A program made the translations under genes and the position numbers. DNA of 64,000 nucleotides, from contig WWBZ02000015.1 of NCBI GenBank assembly GCA_011503125.2, positions 186,001 to 250,000 on the forward strand. The letters are read 5' to 3'. This DNA comes from Botryosphaeria dothidea (taxonomy: Eukaryota; Ascomycota; Dothideomycetes; Botryosphaeriales; Botryosphaeriaceae). Shown here piece after piece: positions 21,632-32,919 of the stretch. Under the pieces are notes generated by a model. That model was not told the origin of the DNA. It searched no databases and saw only the letters and a program-made list of their open reading frames with translations. How positions within the stretch are numbered: position 1 is the first letter of the stretch; each line of letters begins with the position of its first letter.

Positions 21632-22483
21632 CTAGCACAGAAGACAACATAGATTGAGCTTGATCACTTCCGCTGCTCTTGGTATGAACAAGACCTCCTC
21701 CTCCTCCCTCCGGCCGAAGCCGTCGAAGCCGTCGATCAGCCGGTTGCGGCTGTCGGCCACGAGCTGCACGCCCTCCAACAGCTTGTGGCGGTGGACGGGT
21801 GCGCGGGAGCGGTCATCAAAAGGCGGGAAGGGCTCGCCGAGGGACAGGACGGGCTTGGTCATGGCGGCGGGGAGGGTCCGGCCGCTCGTTGGCGTCGTCG
21901 TCGTCGTCGTCGGGTCATAGCCGGCGAGCAGCAGGGCCGAGACGATCCAGATGAGCACGGAGATGGTGCAGATCGAGGCGGTGGCGATGGGCCCGCGTTC
22001 GATGCCGGCGGGCGGCAGGGCTGCGGCGTTGTTGTTGGGTGTGGTTTCGGCGTGGTTGGGCATGGCTGCGGCGGCGGCGAGTACGTCTTCGGCGTCGGTA
22101 GGTACGTCTTCGGCTGCGGCGGTGAGTTTGTCTTCGGTATTCTCTAGTATGGCTTCAATCGCGTCGTCAGACAAGAATTTGACCCGGTAGTTATTCATGT
22201 TTTCGACCACGTCGTCGATTATGCTTTCGACGGCGTCTTCTGGTTTAGGTTCGACGGCATCTTCTGGCGTGGGTTTGATGGCATTATCTAGCATAGCTTC
22301 AACGGCATCTTCTGGCGTAGGTTCGACGGCGTCGTCCGACGTAGGTTCGATAACATTGTCTGGCATAGTTTCATCAGCGTCTTCTGGCGTGGGTTCGACG
22401 GCATCTTCTGACGTGGGTTCGATGGCGTCGTCTGGCATGGCTCTGGCGCCATCAAATGGGGCGTTCAAGTCGGCTAAGGCCAT
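21632..22483 (-). CDS. Acidic tandem-repeat protein with one membrane segment (283 aa)
   Basis: The ATG is at 22483. Residues about 15-105 are tandem acidic repeats of the type DAVEPTPEDA, encoded by roughly 27-30 bp DNA units at 22210-22440. A hydrophobic helix (ICTISVLIWIVSALLLAGY) near residue 175 suggests a single-pass membrane protein, with a basic C-terminal part. No known family was recognised. The start overlaps the 3' end of the ORF at 22474-22686 by ten bases in another frame, so the two may be one gene joined by an intron or separated by a frameshift. Clean codon phase through the repeats supports coding. Confidence 0.55.
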   Translation of the reverse strand: MALADLNAPFDGARAMPDDAIEPTSEDAVEPTPEDADETMPDNVIEPTSDDAVEPTPEDAVEAMLDNAIKPTPEDAVEPKPEDAVESIIDDVVENMNNYRVKFLSDDAIEAILENTEDKLTAAAEDVPTDAEDVLAAAAAMPNHAETTPNNNAAALPPAGIERGPIATASICTISVLIWIVSALLLAGYDPTTTTTTPTSGRTLPAAMTKPVLSLGEPFPPFDDRSRAPVHRHKLLEGVQLVADSRNRLIDGFDGFGRREEEEVLFIPRAAEVIKLNLCCLLC

Positions 22484-22686
22484 AGTTCGGCGTTGTCGTC
22501 GACCGAATTGCGGGGCGGAGTGTTGTTGAGAGGTACAGTGACGCTCAGAGAATCCTCGTCGATGGCTTGGTTGAGCGCATCAATCTGGCTGGTCAGCGGG
22601 GGATCATGGAGGCGCTTGGCTAGCTCGGGGGCCGGAACGTCCAGATAGTCGAGATGTAGGTACACATTGGTGGCGGACACGGCCAT
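22474..22686 (-). CDS. Small ORF overlapping the acidic repeat gene (70 aa)
   Basis: It starts with ATG at 22686 and encodes YLHLDYLDVPAPELAKRL followed by LTSQIDALNQAIDEDSLS, a convincing soluble helical peptide. It ends at a TAG inside the sequence ATGGCCTTAG, whose ATG starts the downstream repeat ORF. It is more likely the N-terminus of that protein than an independent gene. Function unknown. Confidence 0.45.
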   Translation of the reverse strand: MAVSATNVYLHLDYLDVPAPELAKRLHDPPLTSQIDALNQAIDEDSLSVTVPLNNTPPRNSVDDNAELWP

Positions 22687-23425
22687 GGCGGGCGGTTGCG
22701 GAAAAGAAAGAAGACAAAGAAGCAGATACAGGCAGAGAAAGAGTGATGACTGGCGTTTGCGGGCAAGAAAGTGAACAATGAATGAGATCCAGACAGAAGA
22801 AGAGCGAGAGTGTGCGATGCGGACATGAAAGAATATGAAAAAGAGGCAGGCAGAGGAAGAATTATTGACGGCTTGATTGCGTCACACAGCCCGGCGAGAC
22901 AGATCGAGGCGGGCTAAGAGACAGGTCGGGCTCATGCACGGGCAGCGAGGAACAGTTCATGTTCAAGGCCATTTCGAAAACTTCCGAGTGTTGATGCTGT
23001 TCTTGGTGGTAGTATTGTTCGTTGTTGGTGGTGGTGTTGTTATTCTCACACGTCACGCGTCCGGACGATCTTCGGAACCCGCCGACCGTCTTTCATCCGT
23101 TCTCTGTTTCTTTCATCCTTCGACTTGTCCTGAATAGCCCCCAACCCGGAGGAAAAGGCACGGAGGAGCAATATCGACATTGCGAGGCATCCAAGAGACG
23201 CGCATATGGACGACGTCACGTGGAACAGTCACTCAATGACAGCGGGACGAAGAAGAGTCACCATCATTGAGCACGCTCCACCCAAGTCAATCCAGTCTCT
23301 CATTCATCTCAAATCTTCTCATTGCCATCATCATCGTCATCTCGTCATTACGTGCAAAAAAAAAAAAAAAGAAAACCCACGCCGACGCGCGAAGCGAAAA
23401 CACCCCATCCATCATTCATCATCAT
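22687..23425. other. Intergenic, no supported gene
   Basis: Short ORFs only. A run of about 14 A lies at 23357-23370. This is the upstream region of the minus-strand repeat gene and the downstream flank of finger gene C. Confidence 0.5.
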
Positions 23426-24547
23426 TCAACAAAGACCCTCGAACAGCAACGCGACAAGATCATCGGCAGTAGCAGTAGCCACTCCCTCCGACGCACCCGC
23501 ATCTACAGCCGGCTGGCTCACTATCTGGTCTAGCTGCAAGCAGCTTCGGATCACCAGCGCCGACGTGCTCATCGCCGCCTGGTTGGTCGGTGGCACCCGC
23601 GGCAGCACCCCGAAGAGCATCTGCAACAACACCGTGGCCAACTGCTCGCGCACCCCGTTGTTGTCACCGCCGCTCTGCTGGTCGAGTGCGGTGTTGGTGG
23701 AGTTGGTGGTTGTGAAGAGGGCGGTGCTGCTGTTGTCGAAGTGGGGTTGGATGATTGGTTGGGAGAGGCTGGGCTGGGCGTCTTGCGTGAGGCAAGCCTG
23801 AGAGATGCTCGGCTGTTCATCTTGCAAGAGAAAGGGCTGGCACATGTTGGGCTGTTCGTCTTGAATGAAACAGTTGCCGTTCTGAGCAATGCCGTTCTGA
23901 GAAACGCAATTCTGAGAAACGCAATTCTGAAAAACGCAATTCTGAAACACGCCGTTCTGAAAGACACCGGATTGATCATCTTGCAAGGGGTACAGCTGAG
24001 AGATGTTGAGCGGTTCGTTCTGGAAGACACAGTCGGGCTGAGAGCCACCAGCGTGCCAGTGAGGGACGCTGGGTTCTACGTCTTGCAAGAGGTGACTCGA
24101 CTGGAAGACGCCCTGCTGCTCATCTTGGAAGGGATAGGTCGACTGAGAGACGCCATGCTGTTCATCTTCGAAGAGATGCTTGGGCTGAAACATGGCGAAT
24201 TGATCGTCTTGGAGGGAAAGCTCAGGCGGAGGAATGGCTGGCTGGATCGGGCGATAGTGGCTGCGGAACAGTTAATCAACGCCGGCCGAGGAGAAGCCAT
24301 CCCTCGTGACGAAGATGCCAGCTCGGGAGGCATGCGTTTCGGACACGAACCGAGGCGCAAAAGGCATTGGGGCAGTGGGGCTACTCTGGAGACTGTCCGA
24401 CGGAGAGAATGTCTCAAGCGTCGTGTTGTCGTTGGACTGCCTGTGGTGCGACGCTGTAGCAGCACCGTGGAGATGACAGAACTCGCCGTTGTTGACGGTA
24501 TTAAAGCACGACAGGCCGAGATTGGTGAATCCAGAGCATTGCATCAT
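23426..24547 (-). pseudogene. Cys3His finger/repeat protein C with one in-frame stop
   Basis: The ATG at 24547 is followed at once by the finger MMQCSGFTNLGLSC then GEFCHLH (C-x9-C-x9-C-x2-H). The frame meets a TAA at 24272-24274 (GVD-stop-LFRSHYRP) and continues open in the same frame to 23426, where a natural TAG-like end follows DLVALLFEGLC. CAA-to-TAA explains the stop. After it come Gln-rich repeats (QDEQP, and a 5-residue unit VFQNC encoded by 15-bp repeats at about 23878-23960), then a helical C-terminus (LATVLLQMLFGVLPRVPP). If the stop is real, only the finger and about 80 residues are made. A sequencing error is less likely because the same change recurs in the family. Confidence 0.7.
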
Positions 24548-24868
24548 GGCTGATTGGATTGAAAGATGGAGGTTGTAAGAGAAACGGAAAGAGAAAGACA
24601 CGATAAATACGAGACCGGCATGGTAGAGACTGCGGAAGATTTCCTCTTCCACTTTTCCTGTTTAGCCATGGTATATGCCCTGGCCCGACATGCGTATCCA
24701 GGGACTTGGCACCAATACCCAAAGTCGGGGGTCGGTCAACGACAAATCCGCTCATTTTTCACGCATTAAAATGGCAGAAAACAAAGCCCGGGTTCATACC
24801 GACGTCTGCTCTATGTATATACGACGCTCATCAGGTACTCGACAATTTTACAGCCTCTCGCAATCTTC

Positions 24869-24936
<68 letters not shown>

Positions 24937-25194
24937 GCGGTAATGGTGGTAGTGAGTGGTTGTTCGGATGGCGCGTTTGCGTTTGCCCATCCCGTCCAAC
25001 CCTTCCCACCCAGCCCTTTCCATCGTCCTGATTCAGCCCTTCCCTCCCCTATCATCCTGCGCTTCCCCGCCCGCGCCAACGCTGCTCCTGATCTACGCTC
25101 TTCTGCCTCTGCCCCCACCTCCTCGTCCTTGTCGTCGCTCGCCGCCACCACGCTTGGCAGGAACGGATTCCTCCATCTGAGCGGTGACGATGAG
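24548..25194. other. Intergenic with possible decayed 3' part of finger gene D
   Basis: Downstream of the TAG of finger gene D the minus strand stays protein-like in the same frame (LIVTAQMEESVPAKRGGG), then in another frame (DDKDEEVGAEAEERRSGAAL). These may be the lost C-terminus. A microsatellite lies inside this stretch. Confidence 0.4.
24871..24936. repeat. (ATG)22 microsatellite
   Basis: Twenty-two perfect ATG units occur in a row. They would encode poly-Met, poly-Asp or poly-Ile according to frame and strand; no frame here is credible as coding. Confidence 0.97.
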
Positions 25195-25518
25195 CTAAGG
25201 ATCGACGCTCGCGGAGGTTGGCGCGGCCAGGTCGCAGTGGGCGAGGGAGACGACGGGCGAGATGTTAGTGTTGTTGCTATTGCTGCTGGAGCTGCTGATC
25301 GGCTTGCCCTCAGCGGGTTGTTGCAGGCGTAATATCTTCTCGTGCTGCGTGCACAGGGCCCGATCCGGAGTGGTGGCTAGGCGTTTGCAGCGGCGGCTGT
25401 TGGTGGCCGCGTAGCGAGAGCAGGGGAATGGGGCGATGGTGGTCTGTTCTTGTTGCTCTTCTTTTTGGTGGTGGTGGTGCTGCTGCTGGTCATCGACGTA
25501 CTCCGACTTCACCGCCAT
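25195..25518 (-). CDS. Cys3His finger protein D, short (107 aa)
   Basis: The ATG is at 25518. After a His/Gln/Glu-rich start comes the finger C-x10-C-x11-C-x2-H (PCSRYAATNSRRC, then RALCTQH). A Ser/Asn-rich tail leads to a TAG at 25195. The family is otherwise longer and protein-like sequence follows the TAG, so this may be a CAG-to-TAG truncation. It belongs to a run of three minus-strand finger loci (C, D, E). No other domain is present. Confidence 0.5.
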   Translation of the reverse strand: MAVKSEYVDDQQQHHHHQKEEQQEQTTIAPFPCSRYAATNSRRCKRLATTPDRALCTQHEKILRLQQPAEGKPISSSSSNSNNTNISPVVSLAHCDLAAPTSASVDP

Positions 25519-25947
25519 CACCCTGCCGGTCCCCTGTCCTGCTCGATGCTAGCTGCACATACGGCTCATCCCACGGCCCGCTGCCGATCATCTCATTCAC
25601 GTCCCAACCTTCCAGTCGCGGTCGCGCTTCACCGCTGCTCTGCGACAGCCCAGGGCCGCTCGGACCTTCTCCCGCCTTCTCGCCAATTCCTTCTTCCTGT
25701 CCGTCGCCGCCGCCATCTGGCTGCTAGCGCTGCGGCCTCTATCCTCCAGATCGGTCGGCTGGCCCTCTTCCCGGCTCCGAGGGACGACTACGGGACTGCT
25801 GAGGAGGCGGCAAAGCCTGCCGCCGACCAACAGCGACGGGAGCCGTGGGTCTGCGCTGCTGCACGGAGGGTGCTGCTCTGCAAGACGGGCCGGTACGGCC
25901 GTGGCGTGTGGAGCCGCGATCGTCGCTGCTGCCGACGTTCTTGGGCT

Positions 25948-26108
25948 CTATCGGGGGCCGGACGGGGTGACGGTGTTGGGATTGCCGGATAGTAGGCCGG
26001 AGGACCTGTGGGTGGTTGGATTGCCGGCTTGTAGACCGGAGCGCCTATGAGTGGTGGATTTGCTGGATAGTGAATCATCGTAGCCGGGGAGATTGGGCTG
26101 TCGATCCC

Positions 26109-26155
<47 letters not shown>

Positions 26156-26862
26156 AGTCCATGCACAGGTTGAGGTAGGTGTTCCTGATATGCGCTTTGC
26201 CAGGTGCGGCAGTGGCGGCTATCTTGTTGTTGTCTGTGTCTCTCTTCCTCTTCCTCTTCCCTTGCTTCTTCCTCTTCTCCCTGGCCATCGTTCTCACCAC
26301 CTTGACCTCGGCCCCAGACTGCGTCCGAGTGAGGAGTCTGACGTTGTCGATCGTCGTGTTGCTCCTGGTTTGCGTACGAATGAGGAGTTTGACGTTGTCG
26401 ATGGCTGCTGTTGCTGTTTCTAGTGGCGGTAATGCAGTTTTGCCTGGTTCTGGTGCCGGCGAAGATGGTATCTCCGTTGTTGTTAGTGCTGGTGTTGTAA
26501 CTGTTGTTGCTGCTGCTGGTGCGGCCGCTGTCATTGTCGCCGGAGCGGACATCTCCCATTTGATTTCGGCTGGGGGTCAGAACATGGGCCCGAAGGCGAG
26601 GACGGTCGCTGATGCTGTCGTCGCCGCATTGTTCGTCAGTTTCTGCCTGCGGTGTGTTCGGAGCCTGAGTTGTGGTTTCTTCTTGTGGATCCTGGTGCCG
26701 ATGATGGTAGCAGTACCGCACGCCTGCCTCCCACCGTGCATGTGACAGCATCTGCCTGCACTGGAGGCCGTTGGACACGCGGGTACCGCAGCAGAAGTGT
26801 CGTTGGACGGTCTCCGCTATTGTGGGCGGACTGCGGATTCCGGGAGACGTGAAATAGTCCAT
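25948..26862 (-). CDS. Cys3His finger protein E with poly-Gln (304 aa)
   Basis: The ATG at 26862 precedes the finger by about 23 residues: HFCCGTRVSNGLQC, then EAGVRYCYHHRHQ (C-x9-C-x15-C-x2-H). The long third spacing and GVRYC-x-HH match finger B at 9.8 kb, so B and E are a subgroup. Downstream are an Arg/Gln repeat (RQRQTPHS, twice), an acidic patch, a poly-Gln of about 15 from a CTG/CAG tract, and a degenerate repeat of the type THRSSGLxxGNP. The TAG at 25948 is followed in frame by further open sequence to 25597 (ending RRAAVKRDRDWKVG), so the stop may also be a CAG-to-TAG change. Function unknown. Confidence 0.6.
26110..26154. repeat. (CTG)15 microsatellite encoding poly-Gln
   Basis: About fifteen perfect CTG units on the plus strand read as CAG on the coding minus strand, inside finger gene E. 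Confidence 0.95.
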
Positions 26863-27942
26863 TGCGCCAACTTGCCCTTCATGATGGAATTGGGTAAGAG
26901 GGGCAATATGCGGGAATGGAGCCAGAGTGGCGGAAAAGTGATGTAGGATGGAGGGATATTAGCGGTCAAGTGATGAAGGATGACCAGAGATTTGTGGAAG
27001 GCATCTATTTCTCCATTGTTCACTCCTTTTGTGTCCCTGCCGGGGAGAATCTTGTGGGCGACGAGCGTCTGATCGTGAGGTACAGGTCAGAGCTGAGAAA
27101 TCTGAACATGCTATGACTTACATCCGGCTTAGTCTCACATGGCATCGCTGATTCTTTGATGTCTCGCCTTATGGACCAACTTGGTCGTTTCAGGAAGAAG
27201 GCTTTACCATGTCGGACAGTTCCGCCAACGACGCTCATCTATTTTCTCCATCCCACTCCTGATTCAATACACCTAAATACCTAAAGCGTTAGCAGACACG
27301 TGTAGCAGCAGTAAATGTACTCAGTTCTAACATTTCTCCGCCCTCTCTTTCTGCTACTATTCTCGTCTTCTCCCTAGTGCAGCGCGGTACTTCTAATACT
27401 GCCCAAGTACTTTAGCTTCTTCTTCGTTCTGACAATCCCACAGCCTGTGCATAATAGCAAAAGCGGTACGTGATACTTTCCTCTTCTCGCATTTTCCAGA
27501 AACTGAGGTTGTCCGCAAGTCAACGTGATGCCTGGCCCAATGCTACAAATATTCCATTCACGCCGTCCTCCCATCATCTTCCTCTTTCATTGCATTACTC
27601 GGCCACACAATGACCAATTCGTCCTTCTTTTCTCTCTCTTTCTACATCATGCTGTGGATGCCGGAGGAAGCTCCTCAACATGAGTGTATATATGCTGTGA
27701 GGTTTTCCCTGCACTCACTTTACCAAGTCATTAAGCTACCTTTGCCGCTGCTAATTCACGTCATCAAAAGCAGTAGACCAGATATCCTGCAGCACTCATC
27801 TATGATAAGACTGACATCATCCTTGACCGTGGGAAGCCCTTTTCATCAATTGAGTAGGATATAATGTCCCTCTTCGAGAAGGGGAGGCGGCGGCTCTGAC
27901 TACTAATTGCCACCACTTCGTCAATGCATCATAAAGTAATCA
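26863..27942. other. Intergenic, no supported gene
   Basis: Only short ORFs on both strands, AT-richer toward 27300-27900. Nothing recognisable. Confidence 0.55.
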
Positions 27943-28635
27943 ATGACCTTCCTCTCCTCAAAATTATTGCTGAATTTCATCAATTCAACCCCCAAGGAGA
28001 AGGCGTGCCTCGAGCAGGTGTTAGGCTACAGGCTCGAGCACGGCACCCGCTACGGCTACCTCGCGACGCCGTCCGCGGCCGTGTTCGTGCGCAGACACCT
28101 GGCCGACACGTCGTATGTCCGTAGCGACGCTGAGGGCCGCGAGGGCCAACAAACAACCCACTCAACGGAGCGCAACAGCCGCCGCCACCGGGAGCCCCTC
28201 GTTTCCCACCGCCAGCGCGGATCCTGAACACGTACAGCCCCGACCGTGCACCCGCCGGCTGGCTTTCCGCGTCGATCGACCCGGCTCGGTGCCGGGGCGA
28301 ACACCATTCTCCTCACGACCCCGCCGCCGCACCGCCGCGCGTTTTCCTTGTCGACGAATCCCTCCACCCCGGCCACCGCTTCGCCGCCCTCGGCGCGCTC
28401 CGACGCCACCTTCGTCCCGTCGCCGCGCCAGGACCGCGGGGGAAGATTGATGCGCCCGGATGTCGCCGTCGTTGCGCGGAACACGGGCGATGCAAATACG
28501 CCGGATCATGTCAACGTGCACATGTTCGTGGTGCACTGGCTGGCCGCCATCATGCGGGGCTGGAAGAAGGAGTACAAGCCCATCGACCAGGACAATGCCT
28601 ATAGAAAAGGCGTCCCATGGGCGAGGGGCGCATGA
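27943..28635 (+). pseudogene. Unrecognised ORF with one in-frame TGA
   Basis: From the ATG at 27943 the frame encodes a convincing segment (CLEQVLGYRLEHGTRYGYLA, then AAVFVRRHLADTSYVRS). It meets a TGA at 28225 and continues open in the same frame to 28635 (NVHMFVVHWLAAIMRGWKKE). CGA-to-TGA would explain the stop. The segment recalls the region preceding kinase-like domains in some large fungal protein families, but this is only an impression. Strongly GC-rich low-complexity sequence in the middle makes other frames long too. Confidence 0.4.
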
Positions 28636-30370
28636 GAGTTCGGCCAGAGGGGGGGGTGGGTGGAAACAGGTGAAGTCGTCGGTTGTGGAAAGGGAAAGAT
28701 CAAAAAGCGAAGAAAGGTGACGCGTGTGTTGTTTTAGCGAAGCATCTGTGCTTCTACAGCAGGTGGATGGCTGCGAAATTCTACCTTGATTCGGGACGGT
28801 TCTTCGTTTTGCACGGATGGAGAGCCAACTTGCCCGAAATTCTGTTTGTCTCGCGCGTTCATCGTCCGCTCTCGTGCCGTGCAGTCGCCACCTTCTCGCC
28901 CTTGGCCTTTTTTTTTTTTTTTCTTCGAGGCCACGAATCGAAAAAGGCTGCTTCCTTTCTTTGCTCCCCGCTGCTGCCTTTCGGAGAGCCCATAATCCCC
29001 CCTTGCTATACCTGTTCTCACGTATGTTCATCCAACTCTTACGGCAGCGACGTGAACGCAATGCCGAATCCAGTTAATATTTGTTAGCGAGATAAGGCGT
29101 GGGAGTGCCGCAGCGCTGAGCTCAGCTTGCGCCTAAGAGAGGTGGTTGACACGCCGATAGCCTTGTGTTGACCGGGGGCGTGCGGCGTAAGCGGCGCGGA
29201 TTTTTTTTGGAGTCCTTGCTCTTCAACCCATCTTTATCACGGCACAGCACGGCACGACTCCTTGGCATCCCTCGACAGCCGCCTCCCTCGATTTACAGCC
29301 TCTGCTGCCTGGAATTCGCAGTGTTGGTGCACGTCATCTTGGTTTCCATGTCTTTACGGGGGAGGATGATAAGGCAACAGAGCAACTAAACCCGGATTTT
29401 TGCCCGATGTCAGACCACAGACTTTGCGATGAAGGATAGTATGGTGGGACAAAAATGCCTTCGATCTTGTCCTGCTCGGCTGTGGCAAGCAAGTAACGCC
29501 TCGATCCGCCGTCTCCCTGGCCGATGCATCGATCAGCCTCCACCACTTTCAACTTCTTCCAGAGCACGGCGGTCATGCAGATATATTAGTGTGGGGGATG
29601 CGGACGCCGGAGATTTGTCAGCCTTTGTCATGCCGGCTCAAACGATTGGTGGTCTTCTGTCCACCACGAATAGGTGCTAACGCCAAGTGGTAGGTCGATC
29701 GACGGCTCTTCCGTGGCGCATCGGCGATTCTAGGATTTCCTGGAATGCGATGGATGCTTGTCATCAGTTCATCCCTCTGCTTTAGATCTCTCCGGTCGAA
29801 GGGGCACAACAGAACTACGGCGGGCGGAGCGGCAACTTGCGCTAAACATCCGAGACTTGCGAAGAGGAGAAAACTCCTGACTTGTCGTTCGGCGCTAATG
29901 CGAGGAATGTGGTTGGTGGAGCCGCAGGAAGTGTCTGTGCATAAGAGGTGGGAGAGCTCAGAGAAATACACGGTTGCATTAGATTTTGAGGGCACTTCTC
30001 GCATCGCGGGAATAATTGGTGAGATCAGATCAATTTCAAGACTGCGTATATCTGAGTTGGAGTCGAAAATCAAAAACCCTTCTCGCCTGCAAGCAACTGT
30101 GCAGCACCCTTGGACCCGCCCATGTCGCCAAGGGGAGCCTCGATTCTCTCAAGTCCCCCATTTTGCTCTTTTACGGACGCGACAAGACATCGAAACCGTT
30201 GTCATAAAGGGCAAAGTCCAGGAGTCTTTATCCCACGAACGAACGAACGAACGAACGAATAAAAATGCGACACTTATTAGATCCCTTCCCTACACTCTCG
30301 CTGCCTCCATAGTCTTCTACCCTCCGCTCCACCCTCGCTTCTCGCTGCTCCAGTCCACCAATCTCTCTCC
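28636..30370. other. Intergenic, no supported gene
   Basis: T-run at 28910-28922 and a short (GAAC)n tetranucleotide run at about 30236-30259. No credible coding region. Confidence 0.5.
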
Positions 30371-31074
30371 ATGTCTCTCTATCATACCGATACCGACACC
30401 GATACAGCCATGGCTGATATAAGCGAGCTGCCGGCCGAAATCGCCGCCTATGAAGAAAGTATGACGCCCGCCGACCGCGCAAGGCTCGAGCAGATGCTGC
30501 CGGACGAGCAGCGACGCGTGCTGCAGAAAATCATACGCGATGGCGCCGCCGATGATGGTCATGGCAGCCACACACGCTCCCACAAGCACTCCCTCTCCCT
30601 CTCCGAATAGTCGCCATCGAGGCTGGTGCTCATGTTCCTCACCGTCTGCTCGTGGTGCGTGTCATGGCGATGGGCGGTGGGGGTAGGGGCATCGTCGGTG
30701 GTGGGCGCGGGAGTGGCCAGCCGCCTGGGCATCATCCTCACCGACCACGCCGACCGGCTGGCTGCGTGGACGAAGCGCCGGGCCAACCGCTGGGCCTGAT
30801 CATCATGGAGCTCGAGGGCCTGACCGATGCCATGGCCCCGCCGGTCGAACGGTCGCGCACGGGCGCCGCCCAGGACGTCGCCGGCATCCGCCGCGCCCTC
30901 GGTCTGCTGGGCGAGCACCTCGAGCGCCTCGGCTACAGCTGGGCCAACTTTGTTGACGTGATGCGCGTCTGGGATGTAACGTCCTTCGAGAACATGAGTG
31001 ACGCCGGGATTGTCCACGGGACGACCGCCGACATGCGCGCCGCTTTCAGGGAGCTCCGGAAGTACAAGCCCTGA
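30371..31074 (+). pseudogene. Unrecognised protein with membrane-like segment, broken frame
   Basis: The ATG at 30371 opens a helical N-terminus (ISELPAEIAAYEESMTPADR, LEQMLPDEQRRVLQKIIRDG). A TAG occurs at 30608, and the same frame continues with a hydrophobic stretch (RLVLMFLTVCSW, VVGAGVASRLGIIL) and DHADRLAAWTKRRANRWA. Coding then shifts one frame at about 30800 (LIIMELEGLTDAMAPP, RALGLLGEHLERLGYSW) and ends at 31074 (AFRELRKYKP). An intron over the TAG or the shift cannot be excluded, but C-to-T at the TAG and an indel explain the pattern most simply. Function unknown; the order helical N-terminus, membrane segment, helical C-terminus is clear. Confidence 0.5.
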
Positions 31075-32053
31075 CCGCCTGCTTTGATCTTTCCATCTGT
31101 TCCTGGCAGATTAAATCAAAGAAATAAAAAAGGAGGGGGAGAGAGTGAAAGACAGAGAGCGACATAGGTAGATGTCCCTCTCAGCCTGCCTCTACTGGAG
31201 GACGATGGATGGGAGATGAAATCCGGTGTGGAAATGACGATCGATCCGTGTTGGTTCTCGGTCGGTGACCTTTCTTTGAGTTTATTGTTGTTTCGTCGCC
31301 AGTCTCGTGGCCGCTCTTCAGTGGGGGATGGACGTGGGCCGTGGCTTACCTGTAGAATAGGAATGCATGTCGCGCAACTCGGTTCTTTTGTTCGTTGGGC
31401 CGCTGACTGGCTGGTCGTCTCGTATAGATGGGGTGCGAAGAAAGCGCTGTACTGCTTAGTCCGTCATAAACAATGCTCGCTGACGAGAAGTGCAAGGCTT
31501 CAAAAAATGATAGTATGTCTGGAGACAATGTCAAGCGATCCATCATTGCAGGCGCATAAACTGACTTTACCAACCTTTGCCAGCTAACAAGTGCCGAATG
31601 GGAAAAGCTTCTGAGAGATGCGGAATGGCGAGTTTGCACTCGCGCATTTCTGAGAAGTCGCTTGCGGTATTTGTGGGTGGCGGTGCGAGAGGCAACAGCA
31701 CTCCGATGCCGGGGTTGTCATGATGGCTATCGTGGTTGATGCCAGGTGTGGCGGTAGACGCAAGAGGAACGAGAGGAGGAGACACAGAGACGGACGGCGG
31801 CGGCGAGCTACGCTAGGATGGGATCAAGGTCAAGGCGGACGATATCGAGTGCGCGGCAATGGACCGAGGGTGGCGTGCGTGGGCCTCGCCGACGGTGCTT
31901 ATGTAACAATCGCCTCTCGCCTGCAGGCCTGTCGCCAAACCACCTCGCCCTCCCCTCGCCATCACCGCATCGCTGCAGCTGCACTGCCCCTCCGACCGCT
32001 CGCCCCTCCAGCGCGTGCAGCCCTTTGCGCCCGTCGCCCTCCCGACCACACCC
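31075..32053. other. Intergenic, no supported gene
   Basis: Nothing recognisable; GC-rich with chance ORFs from 31720 onward. Confidence 0.5.
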
Positions 32054-32581
32054 CTACGTCAGCGCTGAGCTCCAGGACGTGAAGCGGCCATGGCCGACGA
32101 TGCCCTCGTATGCACGTCCGATTAGGCTCTGACTAGTGCGTTGACGCGGTTGCTAACGCAGATAGACAGGTCGATCGCCTGTAGCGCCGACACTCTCTCC
32201 GACCTCACCACATTGCCGCTCCAGTCGTCTTTCCCCACGTCAGCATCCCCGTATTCCGCCCCGCCCTCCCAGACGTCGTCACATACGTAGACGCTTGCCA
32301 TACACCTCTTCTTCTGTACCGTTTTTCGCGACGGCGTCGTGTGGGGACGTCGGGACCGGCCGACACACAGCAGGGACTGACCCAGATGGCGGCTGCTGCA
32401 GGACATGGCAAGATGACCCGAGGCCCAACAGAGGAGCTTGCGGCGACGACAGCTTGGCGGAGAGGGTGGGCAGGGCATCGTTGACAACGGCGTCACGCCA
32501 GAGGAAGGAGTTGCAGGACTGAGCGCCGAGAATCATACGATGAAGAACAAGGGGCATGGGTTCCTGGGACGGTGGCGTCAT
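32054..32581 (-). pseudogene. Possible minus-strand gene relic in three frames
   Basis: Protein-like pieces follow each other on the minus strand in different frames: MILGAQSCNSFLWRDAVVND and neighbours (about 32300-32581), VYVCDDVWEGGAEYGDADVG to ALQAIDLSICVSNRVNALV (32122-32300), and SLIGRAYEGIVGHGRFTSW (32054-32130). Consistent order suggests one decayed gene, but no family was recognised and chance cannot be excluded. Confidence 0.3.
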
Positions 32582-32919
32582 AATGGGATCCCGGCGCCTT
32601 CGGACAAGTCTTGATAAGATACATTGAAGTGTTGGAAAGAGAAGAAATCGTCTGATAGACGTGGCAGCACGTCAGAGTTTTGCTTCTTGCTTGGAATTGT
32701 TCGTTTCATAACTTATTACGCTGCCCTTTCATCCGTGCAACGCGAGCGGGCCAGTCGATCGCTTGCCAGCCAAACAGGGACCACAATGCCGCTCCGGGCA
32801 CTATATTACGCCGTACAAAGCTCCGAAATATCTTCTGTTGCCACCAAGGGACACATATGGGGACTACGCTGCCAAGAGCCGGAATAATGGAGATGGGTTC
32901 TGTTCTCCAGGGCTACCGG

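Noticed and set aside
24706..25332. Plus-strand ORF with 22 Met in a row
   Set aside because: Produced by the (ATG)22 microsatellite; antisense to finger locus D.
25788..26552. Minus-strand ORF of 254 codons
   Set aside because: Shadow frame of finger gene E; composition is Thr/Ser low complexity from the same repeats.
28162..29061. Minus-strand ORF of 299 codons
   Set aside because: It lies antisense to the more protein-like plus frame at 27943-28635, is Arg-rich without motifs, and the region's GC content makes long chance ORFs likely.
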